Shown here piece by piece: positions 43,584 to 55,010 of a DNA stretch of 64,000 nt (the first letter of the stretch is position 1; each line of letters starts with the position of its first letter). The translations under genes and the position numbers were made by a program. Under the pieces are notes generated by a model. It was not told where the DNA came from, searched no databases, and was given only the letters and a program-made list of their open reading frames with translations. The stretch comes from Diphasiastrum complanatum (Eukaryota; Streptophyta; Lycopodiopsida; Lycopodiales; Lycopodiaceae): the NCBI GenBank assembly GCA_029204225.1, contig CM055101.1:34539683-34603682 (forward strand), given 5' to 3'.

Positions 43584-45833
43584 ATGAAACCCCCATTTCC
43601 ATTTGCAGCAGCATTGAATCCTACAAGAATTGCTATAGAAAGAGCAATACAATCTTCTTCCTGCTGTCCGGCATCAACCAGCCACCTCGATGCACATCCA
43701 AATAAGCAGGATTTTCTGGCAAGTCCCTGTGAATGCTTGGACGATCGGGATGGGAAGGCAAACGCTACTGACACTCTAGGTTTTGGGCATCAAAGCTGCC
43801 CAAAGTCATCTTGCAATTCATCCTGGATGAAACCCCAGCTTGCTGCTTTAGATCGTGAACAATCTCTGACTACTCAACCATGTACTGCCGCTACTTGCCT
43901 TGATGGGTCACTATCTCGGAAAAATGTGGATTATGGAAACAAGCATGCCTGTAACTTGCAAATGCCTTGTTCTAGTGGCATAACAGTCAAATCTAGAGCT
44001 ACAGGACGGGAGAATAAGACTGTTAGGGCACTCTATGAAAAAGGGCGTCTGAAGGATGCACTCCAGATACTGTCTCTGATGAATCATCGTGATACACGGG
44101 CAGTCTCTGTTACTTATGTCCATCTGCTGCAGATTTGTGGTGATAGAAGGGCACTTGCAGATGGAAAACAGGTTCATGCTCATCTTATCAAGCACGGTTT
44201 TGAGTCCGATATATATGTGGCAAACACTCTTGTCAGTATGTATGCCAAATGCGGAAACTTACCTGATGCTCACCAAGTTTTTGACAATATGGATATTCGA
44301 GATGTGGTTTCATGGACAGCAATGATAGCCGGATATGCTAAACAGCAAAATGGAGAGGAATCTTTGAAACTGTTCCATCGGATGAAGCAAGCAGGCATCA
44401 AACCAAATAAAGTGACTTTTGTCTGCATTCTCAGTGCTTGTTCATCTGTTAGAGCACTAGAACTGGGGAAGCAGATTCATTTTGAGATAATTGAAGCCGG
44501 CGTAGAGGCTGAGCTCAATGTGGGAACGGCTCTGGTGGACATGTATGCAAAGTGTGGGGATTTAGTGCAGGCACAGCAAATCTTTGATCAAATGCCATCA
44601 CCCAACGTGGCATCATGGAATGCGATAATCACAGGATATGCTCAACATAAGAATGGGAAGAAGGCTCTGCAATTGTGGCAGAAAATGAAATCTGTAGGCT
44701 TGAAGCCTGACGTAGTAACTTATGTCTGCATCCTCAACTCGTGCGGAAGTCTTGCAGCCTTAAAGCAAGGGAAGCATGTACATGACGATGTTGTGGAAGC
44801 TGGATTTGAGTCAGACAACATCATAGCAAATGCTCTTATTGACATGTATGCTAAATGTGGGAGCCTTGTGTCTGCACGCCAAGTTTTTGATAATATGCCC
44901 TTGCGCAATGTCATTTCCTGGAATGCCATGATTGTAGGATATAGCATGCATGGAGATAGTGAGCATGTCTTTCATCTATTTAGAGAAATGTTGGATGAAG
45001 ATTTCAGGCCAGATCATGTCACTTTTGTTGCTGTCCTATCTGTATGTAGCCATCAAGGTTTGCAGGAAGAGGGTCTTCGGTTTTTTGAATCAATGAAGAA
45101 AGACTATGGCTTAGTGCCAGGGCTGAAACATTATGGCTGCATGGTTGATCTTTTAGGAAGAGCGGGTTTGCTGAATGAGGCTTTTGATCTGGTGAAAGAA
45201 ATGACATTGCCTGCAGATGTTGCCTTATGGAAAGCGTTACTAAGTGCCTGTAGAGTCTATGACAATTTAGTACTAGCAGAGAGGGTTGCGAAGCACATTC
45301 TTGAGCTGGAGCCTAAGAATTCTGCAGCACATGTGCTCCTCTCCAACATTTATGCAGCATCTAACAAGCAAGATGAGTATTTGAAGCTGAGGAACTCGAT
45401 GAATGCAAGGCGTGTCAATAAGGTGCCAGGGTGCTGTTGGATTGAAATTGGAAACACATTGCATGCTTTCAATTCAGAAGATACCTCACATCCTTGTCAG
45501 AAGGAAATCTATCTAGAGTTATCAAGATTGTGTAAGCAGATGAAGAAGGCTGGGTATGTTCCTGATACCCAATTTGTACTGCACAGTTTAGATGAAGAAA
45601 ATAAAGAGTCGTCTCTTTTGCACCACAGTGAGAAGCTAGCCATTGCATTTGGACTAATTAGTACTGAACCTGGGACACCTATCTACATTGTTAAAAATCT
45701 TCGTGTTTGTGGGGATTGCCATTCCGCCTCTAAATTTATCTCAAAGATATGTGAGCGGGAGATTATTGCCAGAGATGCCCACCGCTTTCATCACTTCAAT
45801 AATGGGGTTTGTTCTTGTGGGGATTACTGGTGA
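43584..45833 (+). CDS. PLS-class pentatricopeptide repeat protein with DYW deaminase domain
   Basis: An intact, intronless 749-residue protein. DYW-type PPR proteins bind specific organelle transcripts through their repeats and convert selected cytidines to uridines. The N-terminus (1-140), poor in acidic residues at first, probably holds a transit peptide; plastid versus mitochondrion cannot be told. PLS repeats run from about 144 to 570, with typical phrases VSWTAMIAGYAK (242-253), VDMYAKCGDL and VSW/ISWNAMI. The E/E+ region begins at PGCCWIEIG (about 615). The DYW domain has the deaminase HSE (681-683) and CGDC (709-712) zinc and catalytic motifs, then a second zinc set in HRFHHFNNGVCSCGDYW at the C-terminus. 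Every key residue is present, so activity is expected. A few hundred residues is usual for the class. This is the only clearly functional host gene in the window. Confidence 0.96.
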   Translation: MKPPFPFAAALNPTRIAIERAIQSSSCCPASTSHLDAHPNKQDFLASPCECLDDRDGKANATDTLGFGHQSCPKSSCNSSWMKPQLAALDREQSLTTQPCTAATCLDGSLSRKNVDYGNKHACNLQMPCSSGITVKSRATGRENKTVRALYEKGRLKDALQILSLMNHRDTRAVSVTYVHLLQICGDRRALADGKQVHAHLIKHGFESDIYVANTLVSMYAKCGNLPDAHQVFDNMDIRDVVSWTAMIAGYAKQQNGEESLKLFHRMKQAGIKPNKVTFVCILSACSSVRALELGKQIHFEIIEAGVEAELNVGTALVDMYAKCGDLVQAQQIFDQMPSPNVASWNAIITGYAQHKNGKKALQLWQKMKSVGLKPDVVTYVCILNSCGSLAALKQGKHVHDDVVEAGFESDNIIANALIDMYAKCGSLVSARQVFDNMPLRNVISWNAMIVGYSMHGDSEHVFHLFREMLDEDFRPDHVTFVAVLSVCSHQGLQEEGLRFFESMKKDYGLVPGLKHYGCMVDLLGRAGLLNEAFDLVKEMTLPADVALWKALLSACRVYDNLVLAERVAKHILELEPKNSAAHVLLSNIYAASNKQDEYLKLRNSMNARRVNKVPGCCWIEIGNTLHAFNSEDTSHPCQKEIYLELSRLCKQMKKAGYVPDTQFVLHSLDEENKESSLLHHSEKLAIAFGLISTEPGTPIYIVKNLRVCGDCHSASKFISKICEREIIARDAHRFHHFNNGVCSCGDYW

Positions 45834-45902
45834 AAAAGATGATATATCCTTTACCGTTCTTGTGGGGTTCACTGGTGAAAAAGTACTGATATAACCTTTA
45901 CC
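45811..45902 (+). repeat. Tandem duplication of the PPR gene's last codons
   Basis: The 45 bp that encode the end CSCGDYW plus stop and 3' flank (45811-45855) are repeated directly after (45856-45902) with a few changes, for example gggattactgg against gggttcactgg. The first copy supplies the real stop codon, so the second lies in the 3' untranslated region. Confidence 0.85.
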
Positions 45903-46117
45903 TACAGTTCTACATTCTAGCTGAAACCTTGCCACAAAATTGCCATAAATAGATGGTTATGTCTGATCCCCAAGGGCCAGATTTCCTGTTCCAAGGGGTT
46001 TCGAAGACCATTGCATTGTCAGGATCTCCCAAGGTGTGCATGCATTCCACTGCTGATTTTTAGGGTGTAAGTCCTTCTAACATGCACAGTTAATGAATCA
46101 CACTGTAGAATATGAAC

Positions 46118-46122
<5 letters not shown>
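45903..46122. other. 3' flank of the PPR gene
   Basis: Non-coding, probably including the 3' untranslated region. An aataaa-like signal is not obvious apart from cataaatag near 45944. Confidence 0.4.

Positions 46123-46163
<41 letters not shown>
46123..46163. repeat. (GA)n microsatellite
   Basis: About 41 bp of ga repeats 290 bp after the PPR stop codon. Confidence 0.95.
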
Positions 46164-46166
<3 letters not shown>

Positions 46167-47369
46167 CAAACTTTGCATTCTCTATGACATGAGATGAGAA
46201 TGAACCAGAGTGAGACAATTGCAAGGTGGTGGTGTTTCCTCACAACAGCCACACAGTGTGCGAGACTCGAGTCCTCTTACAGTTACGAAGGACCTGAATT
46301 GATGGACTTACATTACTTAAGTCATTTGACCTATCTATGAATTCAGTCTTCTAACTACATTAAGTGAGAATATACATAATCATTATAGGACCATTTTCTT
46401 GCACCACAAAGTCGGCATCACTTGTCATTTCTAACCCCTTCCGAATAGCAACTTTGTTGGAGTTCTTGGTGACATGTTGGATCCTAGGCATCTACATATG
46501 ATTGATATTCCCACTCTGGTGTGTCTTTGGATCTATGCATCTTTATGTATGACTTAGTTGTTTTGATGAGCATGTTTACATATTGTATGCTATACACTGC
46601 TTTTTGACATGCATCAAGAGGACCATTTTGTTATTCTTTAGGGTGGTTCATTTCTACACCATTCTGAACTTTGTTCTTACTTTTTGCATAAAGAGAAGAA
46701 GGTTGGCGATTGGATCGACCACTTTGATCCTTTTCAATGCAGTTTCTCTTGAAGAAACCAGGTTGAGATGTACCAAATTCGATTGTTGGAAACTATGTAC
46801 TGAACATTGCATTGGCTAGATACACTTTATAAACAAATTGTGTCTTTAAAAAATGGGACCCAAGCCCTCCACTAAATAAAGGGTGTGCTTATTTTGATTT
46901 ATTTCAATTGAACCTGCAACCTCCTAATGGCTGTTCACTCAAGGGTTAGACGATTGGTGGACCCTCTATAAGGGTCATCATCTTCATTCAGAAACTTCAT
47001 AGTGATGCTTTCACATGTCTTTTGATAAAGATCCAACTAGGAACTCTGCTTCCATTCAAGCAATTGCAAAGAGCTGAATAGTCGTAGCCAGCAAGCCTTG
47101 AGAGTTTGATGCATGACTAAGAATTTCCAAAAGCTAGCTGTACATAATTTTTAAAAAAGAATTCCCTACATATAGCTTGACATTTTGTGAGGAGGGTTCC
47201 TTTGCATGGTGTTGAGGACCCTGGTATGAGACAACTATTTCAAGTTTTTAGAGCATCATACTCTCTCGTGGCACTCACTACAGTAAGTTACTTATGCAAT
47301 AAAGCTACTGATTATAGTATTCTGTGTTGCCTGATCAAATAAATTATGGCTTATTATATTTGACACTCA
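46164..47369. other. No gene recognised
   Basis: Non-coding sequence; the 78-codon frame at 46583 has no domain. No LTR or repeat edge was found. Confidence 0.45.
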
Positions 47370-48310
47370 CTCGCTTTAATTTATCCTACAAGCACCAAAT
47401 TTTTCTGAAAAAAACTCAAATATAGTAGTACCTAATAGCTTAGTAAAAATGTCTATCCAATATTCTAGTCTACACTCTGGCTTTGCACATATCCCTTTAT
47501 CATGAGCCTTGCCTTGTACTTGGCTAGGAATCCATTTGCATTGTACTTGGTTTTGTATCGTCATTTGTTGCTAATGGGTTTCTTACCACATTGGCATTTG
47601 ATGGAGTCTTTGGCTTCGTCATAGCAAGAGGATTCCTTGGACTGAATGATGCTGCCCATAAATGCAAGATTGACCTAATACCTATAAGCTCCTTCCTCTC
47701 ATGTGTGGAACGTCATAGCTTGTCATTGCTAGATTCAGCTATTTCAACTTTTGCTTCTTCCATAAGCTTTGTGTACCATCTTGGCAACTTATGTTGCGGT
47801 GATCCACTATGAGGTAGATAGGTAGCCCGAGGTGTATTCTTTTCCTTGAGCTTTCACTAGCAATTTCAAAACCCTTTTTGCTCCAATGGCTTTGTCCCTC
47901 TTCCATGTCGATTTCGGAGGTGTGCCATGCTCTTCATCATCTACTTCTTGATTGATCCAAGGTGGTGCTGCTTCATCATTCTTAACATTTCTAATAGAAA
48001 GCTTGGATAGATCATCATGATCTTTTTCATCAATACCAAATATGTGAGATTCATCAAACACAACAACACGATTGATGTTGCAAACGTCACGACCAATTGG
48101 ATTGTAGCAACGATATTCTTTCACATGTCATCATAGCCCATAAAAATGCATTTCAGTGCCTTTGGCCACATCTTGCTCCTCTCTTTCTTGGGTACATGAA
48201 TATAACCCTGCATCCAAAAATGCGTACCTCATCCATCTTGGGGCTTCTTGTGAATGCCTCATAAGGTGTGCTATTACGAATTGCCACCGTAGCACTCTTA
48301 TTTTGCAAAA
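47370..48310 (-). pseudogene. Copia integrase C-terminus and RT N-terminus
   Basis: From right to left the reverse strand reads TPYEAFTRSPKMDEVRIFGC (about 48210-48290), KEYRCYNPIGRDVCNINRVVVFDESH (48045-48120), an acidic spacer, and then the RT start GFLAKYKARLMIKGYVQSQSVD (about 47470-47540). Blocks correspond to the integrase tail (F-GY-...R-V-F-E) and the RT entry motif YKARLVAKGY-Q. Gag, protease, integrase core and most of RT are absent, and several stops break it. Confidence 0.75.
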
Positions 48311-49046
48311 AGGCAGTTGTAGAAACTACTTTCGCTGAAGAGAGCTATTAATCTGCATGTGTCATCATTGCTCTTATTGATTCCACAATGCTGCAATAAT
48401 AAGTTTAATGAGACTCTATTGGCAAGTCAGTTTTTTCTAGACTTCACAAAACTTTCTAAACTTGATCCAACAAAAATCTACTTCAAATAGGATCAAGAAA
48501 AAAAAAGGATCGAAACCACAAAAAAGCATCGAATAACCTATAGTGATCCAAGCCACAAAAAAAACATTATCAATGGAAAACTTATGGAAAGAGCTTTTAG
48601 CCCCCTATCAACGGTGCAAAATGTGTAAAACTCTCAATCAAGCTATGTAGAGCTTGAGAGATTGTGGTATATATTTGGAATTCATCCATTAAAGAGTTAT
48701 GGAGAAGCCCATGTTATATTATTGCCATTTTTTAAGGACAACCCTCAAATGAAGGCAAAGATTCTAGAATACCTCAAAGCTTATAAAAAAACTAGCGAGT
48801 ACTTCTACACTCCCTACACACTCTTTTTCACTCTATTGTGATCACTCCTGATCACAAAACAACCACAAAAAGAAAAAAGCTTCAACAAACAAAACACTCG
48901 CTTTGCACTAAACGAATTAAAGCAATAGAAATAGTTAGTTACTCCTTACAAGGGAAAGATGCACAAGCTAAGTTCACCTCCTCGAAGCCTACACATGCAA
49001 ACTCTTCAACTATCTACTACCATCTATCTTCACAAAGCTTAACAAC

Positions 49047-49048
<2 letters not shown>
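48311..49048. other. No gene recognised
   Basis: Non-coding AT-rich DNA with A runs (48495, 48556). It may be leader or LTR debris of a reverse-strand element, but there is no motif to prove it. Confidence 0.4.

Positions 49049-49115
<67 letters not shown>
49049..49115. repeat. (AG)n microsatellite
   Basis: About 67 bp of pure ag repeats. Confidence 0.97.
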
Positions 49116-49118
<3 letters not shown>

Positions 49119-49552
49119 TATGCAAACTCAAAGTGTGAGAAATGGTATTGCTTGCATTAAAAAAAAGAAGGGATTTGAGGTGTACCTAAAAAGAAACTCT
49201 TTGTATGAAGCATCATCTTCTTACTGGGCTTCTTGGATTCCAAGTTAAGATAGTTTTAACTTACGCATTATTTTGGCTTAATCTATTATCTTAAATTAAA
49301 GCTAGAAAGAAAGAAAGAGTTCGACTTCTATTTCTTGCTAGTTGTGGGCTTACATATGCCAAAATTGAATCTTGGGTTATGTTGGCTAGACCTAGGTTAG
49401 TTATGCCAAGTTTTCTATGCATTTTTTTATTGATTTGGGTATCCTCGTGACAACATTAATAGAGGTCAAAACTCTATAGCATAGGTCTTTTCTTTTAATC
49501 GTATGCTTTCTATATGATGCAACGAAGCCAACTTGCTTCACATCTAATTCTA
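49116..49552. other. No gene recognised
   Basis: Non-coding sequence between two microsatellites. Confidence 0.45.
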
Positions 49553-49579
49553 TCACACACACACACACACACACACACG
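49553..49579. repeat. (CA)n microsatellite
   Basis: About 27 bp of ca repeats, the only CA tract of note here. Confidence 0.9.
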
Positions 49580-50299
49580 AATATTTTGATGGTTTAGTCC
49601 CCTCAACTGTCTATCTTTGAAGGTAACAAAACATTTCTCTAGTTGATTTACTTAGCACACCGGCGTGCTATGTTTGGAGGCTGCAAAAAATATTCTAAAA
49701 TAATGTTTTATGTGTCAAAATACATTTTCTATTTTATAAATAAAAAATTTCAACCTATCAAACCTATAATGTATCCATAAAAATACAATATAATACCTTA
49801 AAAGTGGATATTGTTCATGACAGTGATGATTTGATACTTGAATTGCCACATAGATTACACAATTTGGTACTTCCATAATCACATAGACTATATAATTTGT
49901 TCTACATGAGAAAGTTGAATGGTTGTGAAAAATTCACATGATATTGTGGCTCAAGTTGTGGCGTCCAAGCATTTTGTGGTATTGGAAAATGAAAATTCAA
50001 TTTTAATACATGACAAAAAGGAGAAAAAAAAAATGGACACAATACAATAGAAGGAAGATATGCTAGAGATTTTCATGACACCTATCAAGAGATGTTGAGA
50101 GAATTATTAGTAGTATAGAGTGGAGACAACCAGTGTCACTTTCAAAGTTGTCTCACATTGAAATCCATTGAAATTTTGCATCTAGTTCGTATCTTATTGT
50201 GGTTAGAGATAAAATGTAGTTAATATTACATGGCATGCCATGTGCTACATAATCGGTGAACCATGGATAGAATGAAACTCACAAAACTCACAAAAAATT
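49580..50299. other. No gene recognised
   Basis: AT-rich and non-coding; it may contain the decayed 3' continuation of the CACTA transposase to the right. Confidence 0.4.
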
Positions 50300-51240
50300 T
50301 ACTCGTTGATTGTCAAAACTCGTGGAAATGCCTTCTCCAAGCTACATAGGGATATAGAACTTCATTGTGCAAATCATCATAACATCTCAAATCAATAGTA
50401 TTTGCACATATTTTTCTAATAACAAGACTTAATTGTATGCAAAACGGACTCCCTCGGATAAGGAATATTGAATTGCAAGAGGAAGTAATAGTTGTAACAA
50501 AATGTGGTAATCATGTGCTTTCATTGCAACCAACCTGCCATTGAGTATATGCTTTGTCAATTGTGCACAAAGTTGGTACTTGAATTTTAGCTAAAACATC
50601 CAAAATTTGGTTCTCTTCCTCTGTGAATGTGTTTGGTGCAATTGGATGGAGGAATGTTGATTTCTTTCATGTTTGTTCTTACTTTTAGTGAGTCCTTGTC
50701 ACCAATTCTACATAATATCCTCAGTATGCTCTCCAATATTCTTCTCCACATGCAAATCATCAAATGTATTGCGTATAAGGAGATCCTAAGACAAAAACAA
50801 AGTAATTTGTTTAAGGATTTTTTAATTCTTATTCACAATTGCAATGAAAAAACTTTGTTATAAAAGCCTTGTGTAACTTATCTTCCAATATGGAAGAGAT
50901 GTATAAAAAATGTTGAGCCTCTTCCATCCCATGTACTTTGCAAGATCTTCATTTTTTTTTTCTTTGGGGGTCTATTAAACATTCATTTCTTTGAGCACAG
51001 GCTTCCATAATTTGTGAAGTTGTGACCCATGTAGGTGGTGGTCTATCTTCCACATGTCCATCAAAAGTGTTCTTCATTCTTCTAAAATGGTGATTCACAG
51101 ATAAGAAGCGCCTATGTCCACAATATATTATCTTTCCAAATGAATGTGACCACCTTCCAAGAAAATCCGGTCCACATTTAGGATAGATATCCATTTGTTG
51201 AGTGTCTAGCAAGCAAACCATATGTTGGAAGATCATGAAT
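50300..51240 (-). pseudogene. CACTA (En/Spm) TNP2 transposase remnant
   Basis: The reverse strand carries several diagnostic blocks of the plant TNP2 transposase (Transposase_21 and following DUF4218). They are GKIIYCGHRRFLSVNHHFRRMKN with FDGHVEDRPPPTW (51030-51130), LPYWKISYTRLL (about 50870-50910), FDDLHVEKNIGEH (about 50730-50770), and LVAMKAHDYHILLQLLLPLAI with LSEGVRF (about 50440-50540). Their order matches the family: YGHRRFLP, LPYWK, DVMHIEKNV, LVGMKSHDCHVLLQ-LLPVAI. Stops and frameshifts are frequent, so it is inactive. No CACTA terminal repeats were found nearby. Confidence 0.85.
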
Positions 51241-51334
51241 GGTCTAAAAAAATTCTTCTCGATGTGAACTTTCTTTTTGATGAATCATTTGTTGTTATAT
51301 CTGTTAAAATTATGTTAGCATCTAGTGCAGTATG

Positions 51335-51655
51335 CAAATAGCAATTGCTAAGTAAAGGTTTCAAAGTTGAGTTTGATGGAGATGCTTGCATAATCAAAAG
51401 GAAGGATGTTCTTATTGCAAAAGGTAAAAGGCAAGAGAAGTTGTTCAAACTATATGCTTGTGTTATTGCTAACCAAGTTGGATGTATGGCAAGTGAGCAC
51501 ATACCTATTCAAGAGGTTTGGCATAAAAGGATGGGGCACCTCAACTTCAAGTCATTGGAGGTAATGGCTAAGAAGCAAGTTGTGATTGGTCTTCCAAGAT
51601 CCTTAACTAGCATCAATCATGGTTGTGAGTCTTGTGCTTTGTCAAAGCCACCACA
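51335..51655 (+). pseudogene. Copia protease-end and pre-integrase fragment
   Basis: A short open frame reads LSKGFKVEFDGDACIIKRKDVL, VIANQVGCMASEHIPIQEVWHKR, MGHLNFKSLEVMAKKQVVIGLP and CESCALSKP. It is very similar to 34060-34390 and so belongs to the same copia family. It starts abruptly at about 51340 and ends at about 51655 against a reverse-strand gypsy element. Confidence 0.82.
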
Positions 51656-53380
51656 TGTTCGTTAAACCAGCTTAGTCCTAGGATGGCGTCGAAAGCAGTC
51701 ATTTTCAAGACTGTGAACGTTAATCGATTTTTCCAAGTCCCCAGCGAGATTGGCAAATTGGTTGCCAATCTACAAGTTGTCATTGTGCCTTTGGCGGTCT
51801 CCACATAGATAGGGGTCGCATTTTCTTCACATTGAATGCCCAATTCCTCGGCCAAACTTTTTGACAAGTAGTTATGCGATGCTCCCAGATCCACCATGAA
51901 GTGAATGATCTTGCCTTGGATGCAGCCTTTGAGATACAACAACTTTGATCCTTTTGTAGGAGTCGCCATAAGATGTTCCCGATAATCCGCAAGTGTCCCT
52001 ATTTGTTGTAGGGCATTCAGGTCGGACTCCGTCAAATCCACTTCTTGGTCTTTTTCGTCGTCTTGTTCACAATCCTCTTGACCAGACGCCTCTCTTTCCA
52101 TCTTATCAAACACTTCGGTCGCCGCCATAATTTGTTTATTCAATGGCTTGGGACACGACCTCCAAGAGTGACCTTGCTGTTGACAATTAAAGCAGTGTAG
52201 GGAACTGCCCATTGTTGGTGAGCTATTGATATGACTAGCTGCAGGGCCAAAGTTGCTCCTTCTTTAGAAGGTATTCTCTCCGTTGTTGCCTTGGTTGCCA
52301 AACCCTATTCTTGCTGGGAATCTGTTCACGCTACCTGAGGCTTGGTTACCATTTGAAGTTGAGTCCCCCCTTGGGAAGAAGCTTGGACTTGGTCTGGATC
52401 CACTGAGTACCTTTGTTGCGGTTGAGGGAGCAGTTGGTGCCAGCGTGATCCCATAATCACAAACCATTTCAGCCGCCCGAATAGTTGAGTTAAAGTCATT
52501 GGGCATGTAGTTGTCTATTGCTGGTCGGGTCCATGTCTGCATTCCAGACAAGAGGTAGTGGGTCTTATCAGCTTTCGACATATCTTCAATTACTCATACG
52601 CTCTATCTGAATTCGTTCAGGTACTCTCGTAGCGAACCTTTTTGCTTGAGTCCTGATAATTCTGCCCTCAACCTCATGTGTGAATCTTTGGGTATGAATT
52701 CCTCTCGTAGCGCATTTTTGAATGCGTCTCATGTCCAGAACTGCATCCTTGCCACTCGGTACCAATTTGTTGTGTAACCCTCAAAATATGTAACACCAAG
52801 TATGCTCTCTCTTCTTCAAGGGTATTTATCAAGCGGAAGTAATGGTCCATGTGGAACAACCAATCCTCCACAACTCAAACGTCACGCTCCCCTTTGAAAG
52901 TAGGTGGTGCTTTTACTTTAGCGGTCTTTTTTGAGCCTTCTGCATTTCGCGCCAGAGTATCCCTTGGTCTGAGTGGAGGAGGCATCCCTGCATTCTCTCT
53001 TGTGGTCTCCAACTCCTCAAACCTGGCTTCGAGCTGTGTTAGTTGTCTCTCAGTTCTCTAGCAAGGTCAAATTGACTGTGGTTCATGGCTCACATGGGTG
53101 CTTGCCATTCTTTCCTTTCTATTTCTTTGTCCTTCTTTACCTCACTAAGCATAGCCGCCATTGCGCTGGATAGGTATTGGCGCATCTTCACATCAAAGAG
53201 GTTTGGTGCACCTCTAGCACGAGTTCATCTCTTGGTGCCGGTTCAGAAGGGGCGCCAATTAATCTTGAGGAGGTGCTATTGGGGCGTGCATATGCTCTTT
53301 CTTTCTCGATTTGGATCTGGCGCCATCTCGGTGCAAGCTGTTAATGCTCGCAATTCATCAAGGTGGTCATCCATCTTGGT
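51656..53380 (-). pseudogene. Ty3/gypsy gag and protease (reverse strand)
   Basis: Gag starts near 53373 (MDDHLDELRALTA). It runs through KAPPTFKGERDV, VEDWLFHMDHYF, LRAELSGLKQKGSLREYLNEF and a Ser/Asn-rich tail, with a frameshift at about 52740 and stops near 52590 and 52265. The open frame from 52212 has a zinc knuckle CFNCQQQGHSWRSC (C7, C10, H15, C20) and an aspartic protease: FMVDLGASHNYLS (residues 106-118, with Leu instead of Ser/Thr in the active-site D-S-G), then AILGLSWFNEH (about 183-193). It is cut off after the protease at about 51656, so no reverse transcriptase remains. Confidence 0.85.
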
Positions 53381-54389
53381 AAGAGGTGCACTTCCACTAG
53401 TCTATTTTCCTTCTCTTTTTTAAAGCTCTCCCCTTTGCACACTGGGCCCCGCGGCTCTCTTTCCTTCTTTATTAAGTCAGCTTCAATACAAAAGTATCTC
53501 CTCCTCAAACGAGCATGATCAAATCACCTGAGAACCAAGTAGAAATCAAGAGTTATTCAGGTTCGGCACACAACAAACAAACATACCAACCAAAGCAAAC
53601 ACAGAGGATCCCTCTCAAGTCACATCCCCCTTGAGACCAGATGTAGGATCTTTGCCTAGCCGCGCCCACGCAAATCTATCACAAAATTAGCCCATGGATA
53701 AACATCCTTCCAGCCATCCGTGCTTTCACCATTAAGCAGCACATAGCCTCAGTAATGCCCCACCAAATCTGGTCAATAGCCCTTATAGCTAAACGATCGG
53801 CAACTATCCCACACCGGCAACTAACCACCCGTGCTTTACACCCGAATTCGAGCAGCATCTCTGTATCAATGGTTGACCCGTACAGTTTGAATATGTCACC
53901 CTGCACCCCACAAGGCACTCAAGTATAAATCCATTCAATAATGAACATCCTAAAATCTATATATACTTAGCCAAAAAAAAATCGAAGTTGTACTCAAAAA
54001 GATCAAAACCCATTCTAGAATCAAAATCTATTTCGACCCCAGGTTGGATCAAATCAAATCTAATCTTTTCGACCCTCAAACGAGTTAGATCCTGTACATA
54101 TTTCGACTCCAACAGCTTCTTTGACCCCGACAACAATTTTCGATCTCGAGACAAATCAATATCAACCCAACACTGTTTTTGACCCAAAGTCGATATCGAC
54201 CAACATACTATTTTGACACTGCCAGTCGATTTCGACCCACGTCATGATAAGACTGACGAATTCATAGATTTGTAGTTGCGCCTGGAGGGGAGCAAGCCAT
54301 TGGGATGCTTCAGACTGAAGCTCCCGCACCTTTGTGGAGGCATCTATCAACGCTTGGAGAGACTCTGGATATACTAGTTTAGGCCATCC
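53381..54389. other. Non-coding region between two gypsy gag fragments
   Basis: No coding sequence. Between 54020 and 54240 the word tttcgacc and variants (ttcgac, tcgatc) recur about ten times at uneven spacing. GC-richer stretches lie near 53440 and 53660. It may be LTR or leader of the reverse-strand gypsy gag at 51656-53380, but no primer site was recognised. Confidence 0.45.
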
Positions 54390-55010
54390 TCCTTTTGCTG
54401 CAGCTTGGCGATCTCCCGGTGCCCATCTTGTTCGTGTTGTTGAGCTATAAGGAGCTCTTGATGCAGCTTAGTGATTTTGGCTCGCAAAAGTGGAGTACCC
54501 GGCTATCCAATGTGGCCCTGGCTGCTACCGTATCTTGGATGTATATTTCCAAGACTTGGTATGCCGTCATTAAATCCGTTGGAGCAGCTGGTACGTTGGC
54601 ACTGACAGGGGCTTGTGTAGTAGTGGCCCCAACGACCGGTATAATGTCGTCATCGTTGTTTTCAATGAGGTTCTCTGGTTCAATATAGTCCCGAACCCTT
54701 TCTCTTTTTTCCATCTTGACTTTGCTAAGTAGGAGAAATGGGTCTTCTAGGAACTTTCTTGGCTTAAAGCACGTGATGAGAGCCGCTTTAACCGCTTCCT
54801 GGGTTGATTTCTCTTCCTCTGACAGGTTGAAAAACCAATTTTGAGCCACCACTAATAGGGACATGGGAAACAATATCAATTTTTCTGCAGTGTCCGTTCG
54901 CCGTAGATTTCACAAGCTTGCTCATAGATCTGGAGGAAGCGGATGGGATCTGATGATCCATCGTATTTTGGCATCTCCATCTGAGGTGCTCTCTGGACTA
55001 CTTGCAAGGG
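54390..55010 (-). pseudogene. Second gypsy gag fragment (reverse strand)
   Basis: The reverse strand reads YDGSSDPIRFLQIYEQACEI (about 54900-54970), then after a frameshift AQNWFFNLSEEEKSTQEAVKAAL, FKPRKFLEDPFLLLSKVKMEKRERVRDYI (about 54700-54850), and an Ala/Thr-rich tail. These are the two halves of a Retrotrans_gag domain. It differs from the gag at 51656-53380 and fits the primer site and LTR at 56443-57289. Confidence 0.75.

Noticed and set aside
44089-45464. Several short frames within the PPR gene on both strands
   Set aside because: They overlap the intact 749-codon PPR-DYW frame, which has full-length family motifs.
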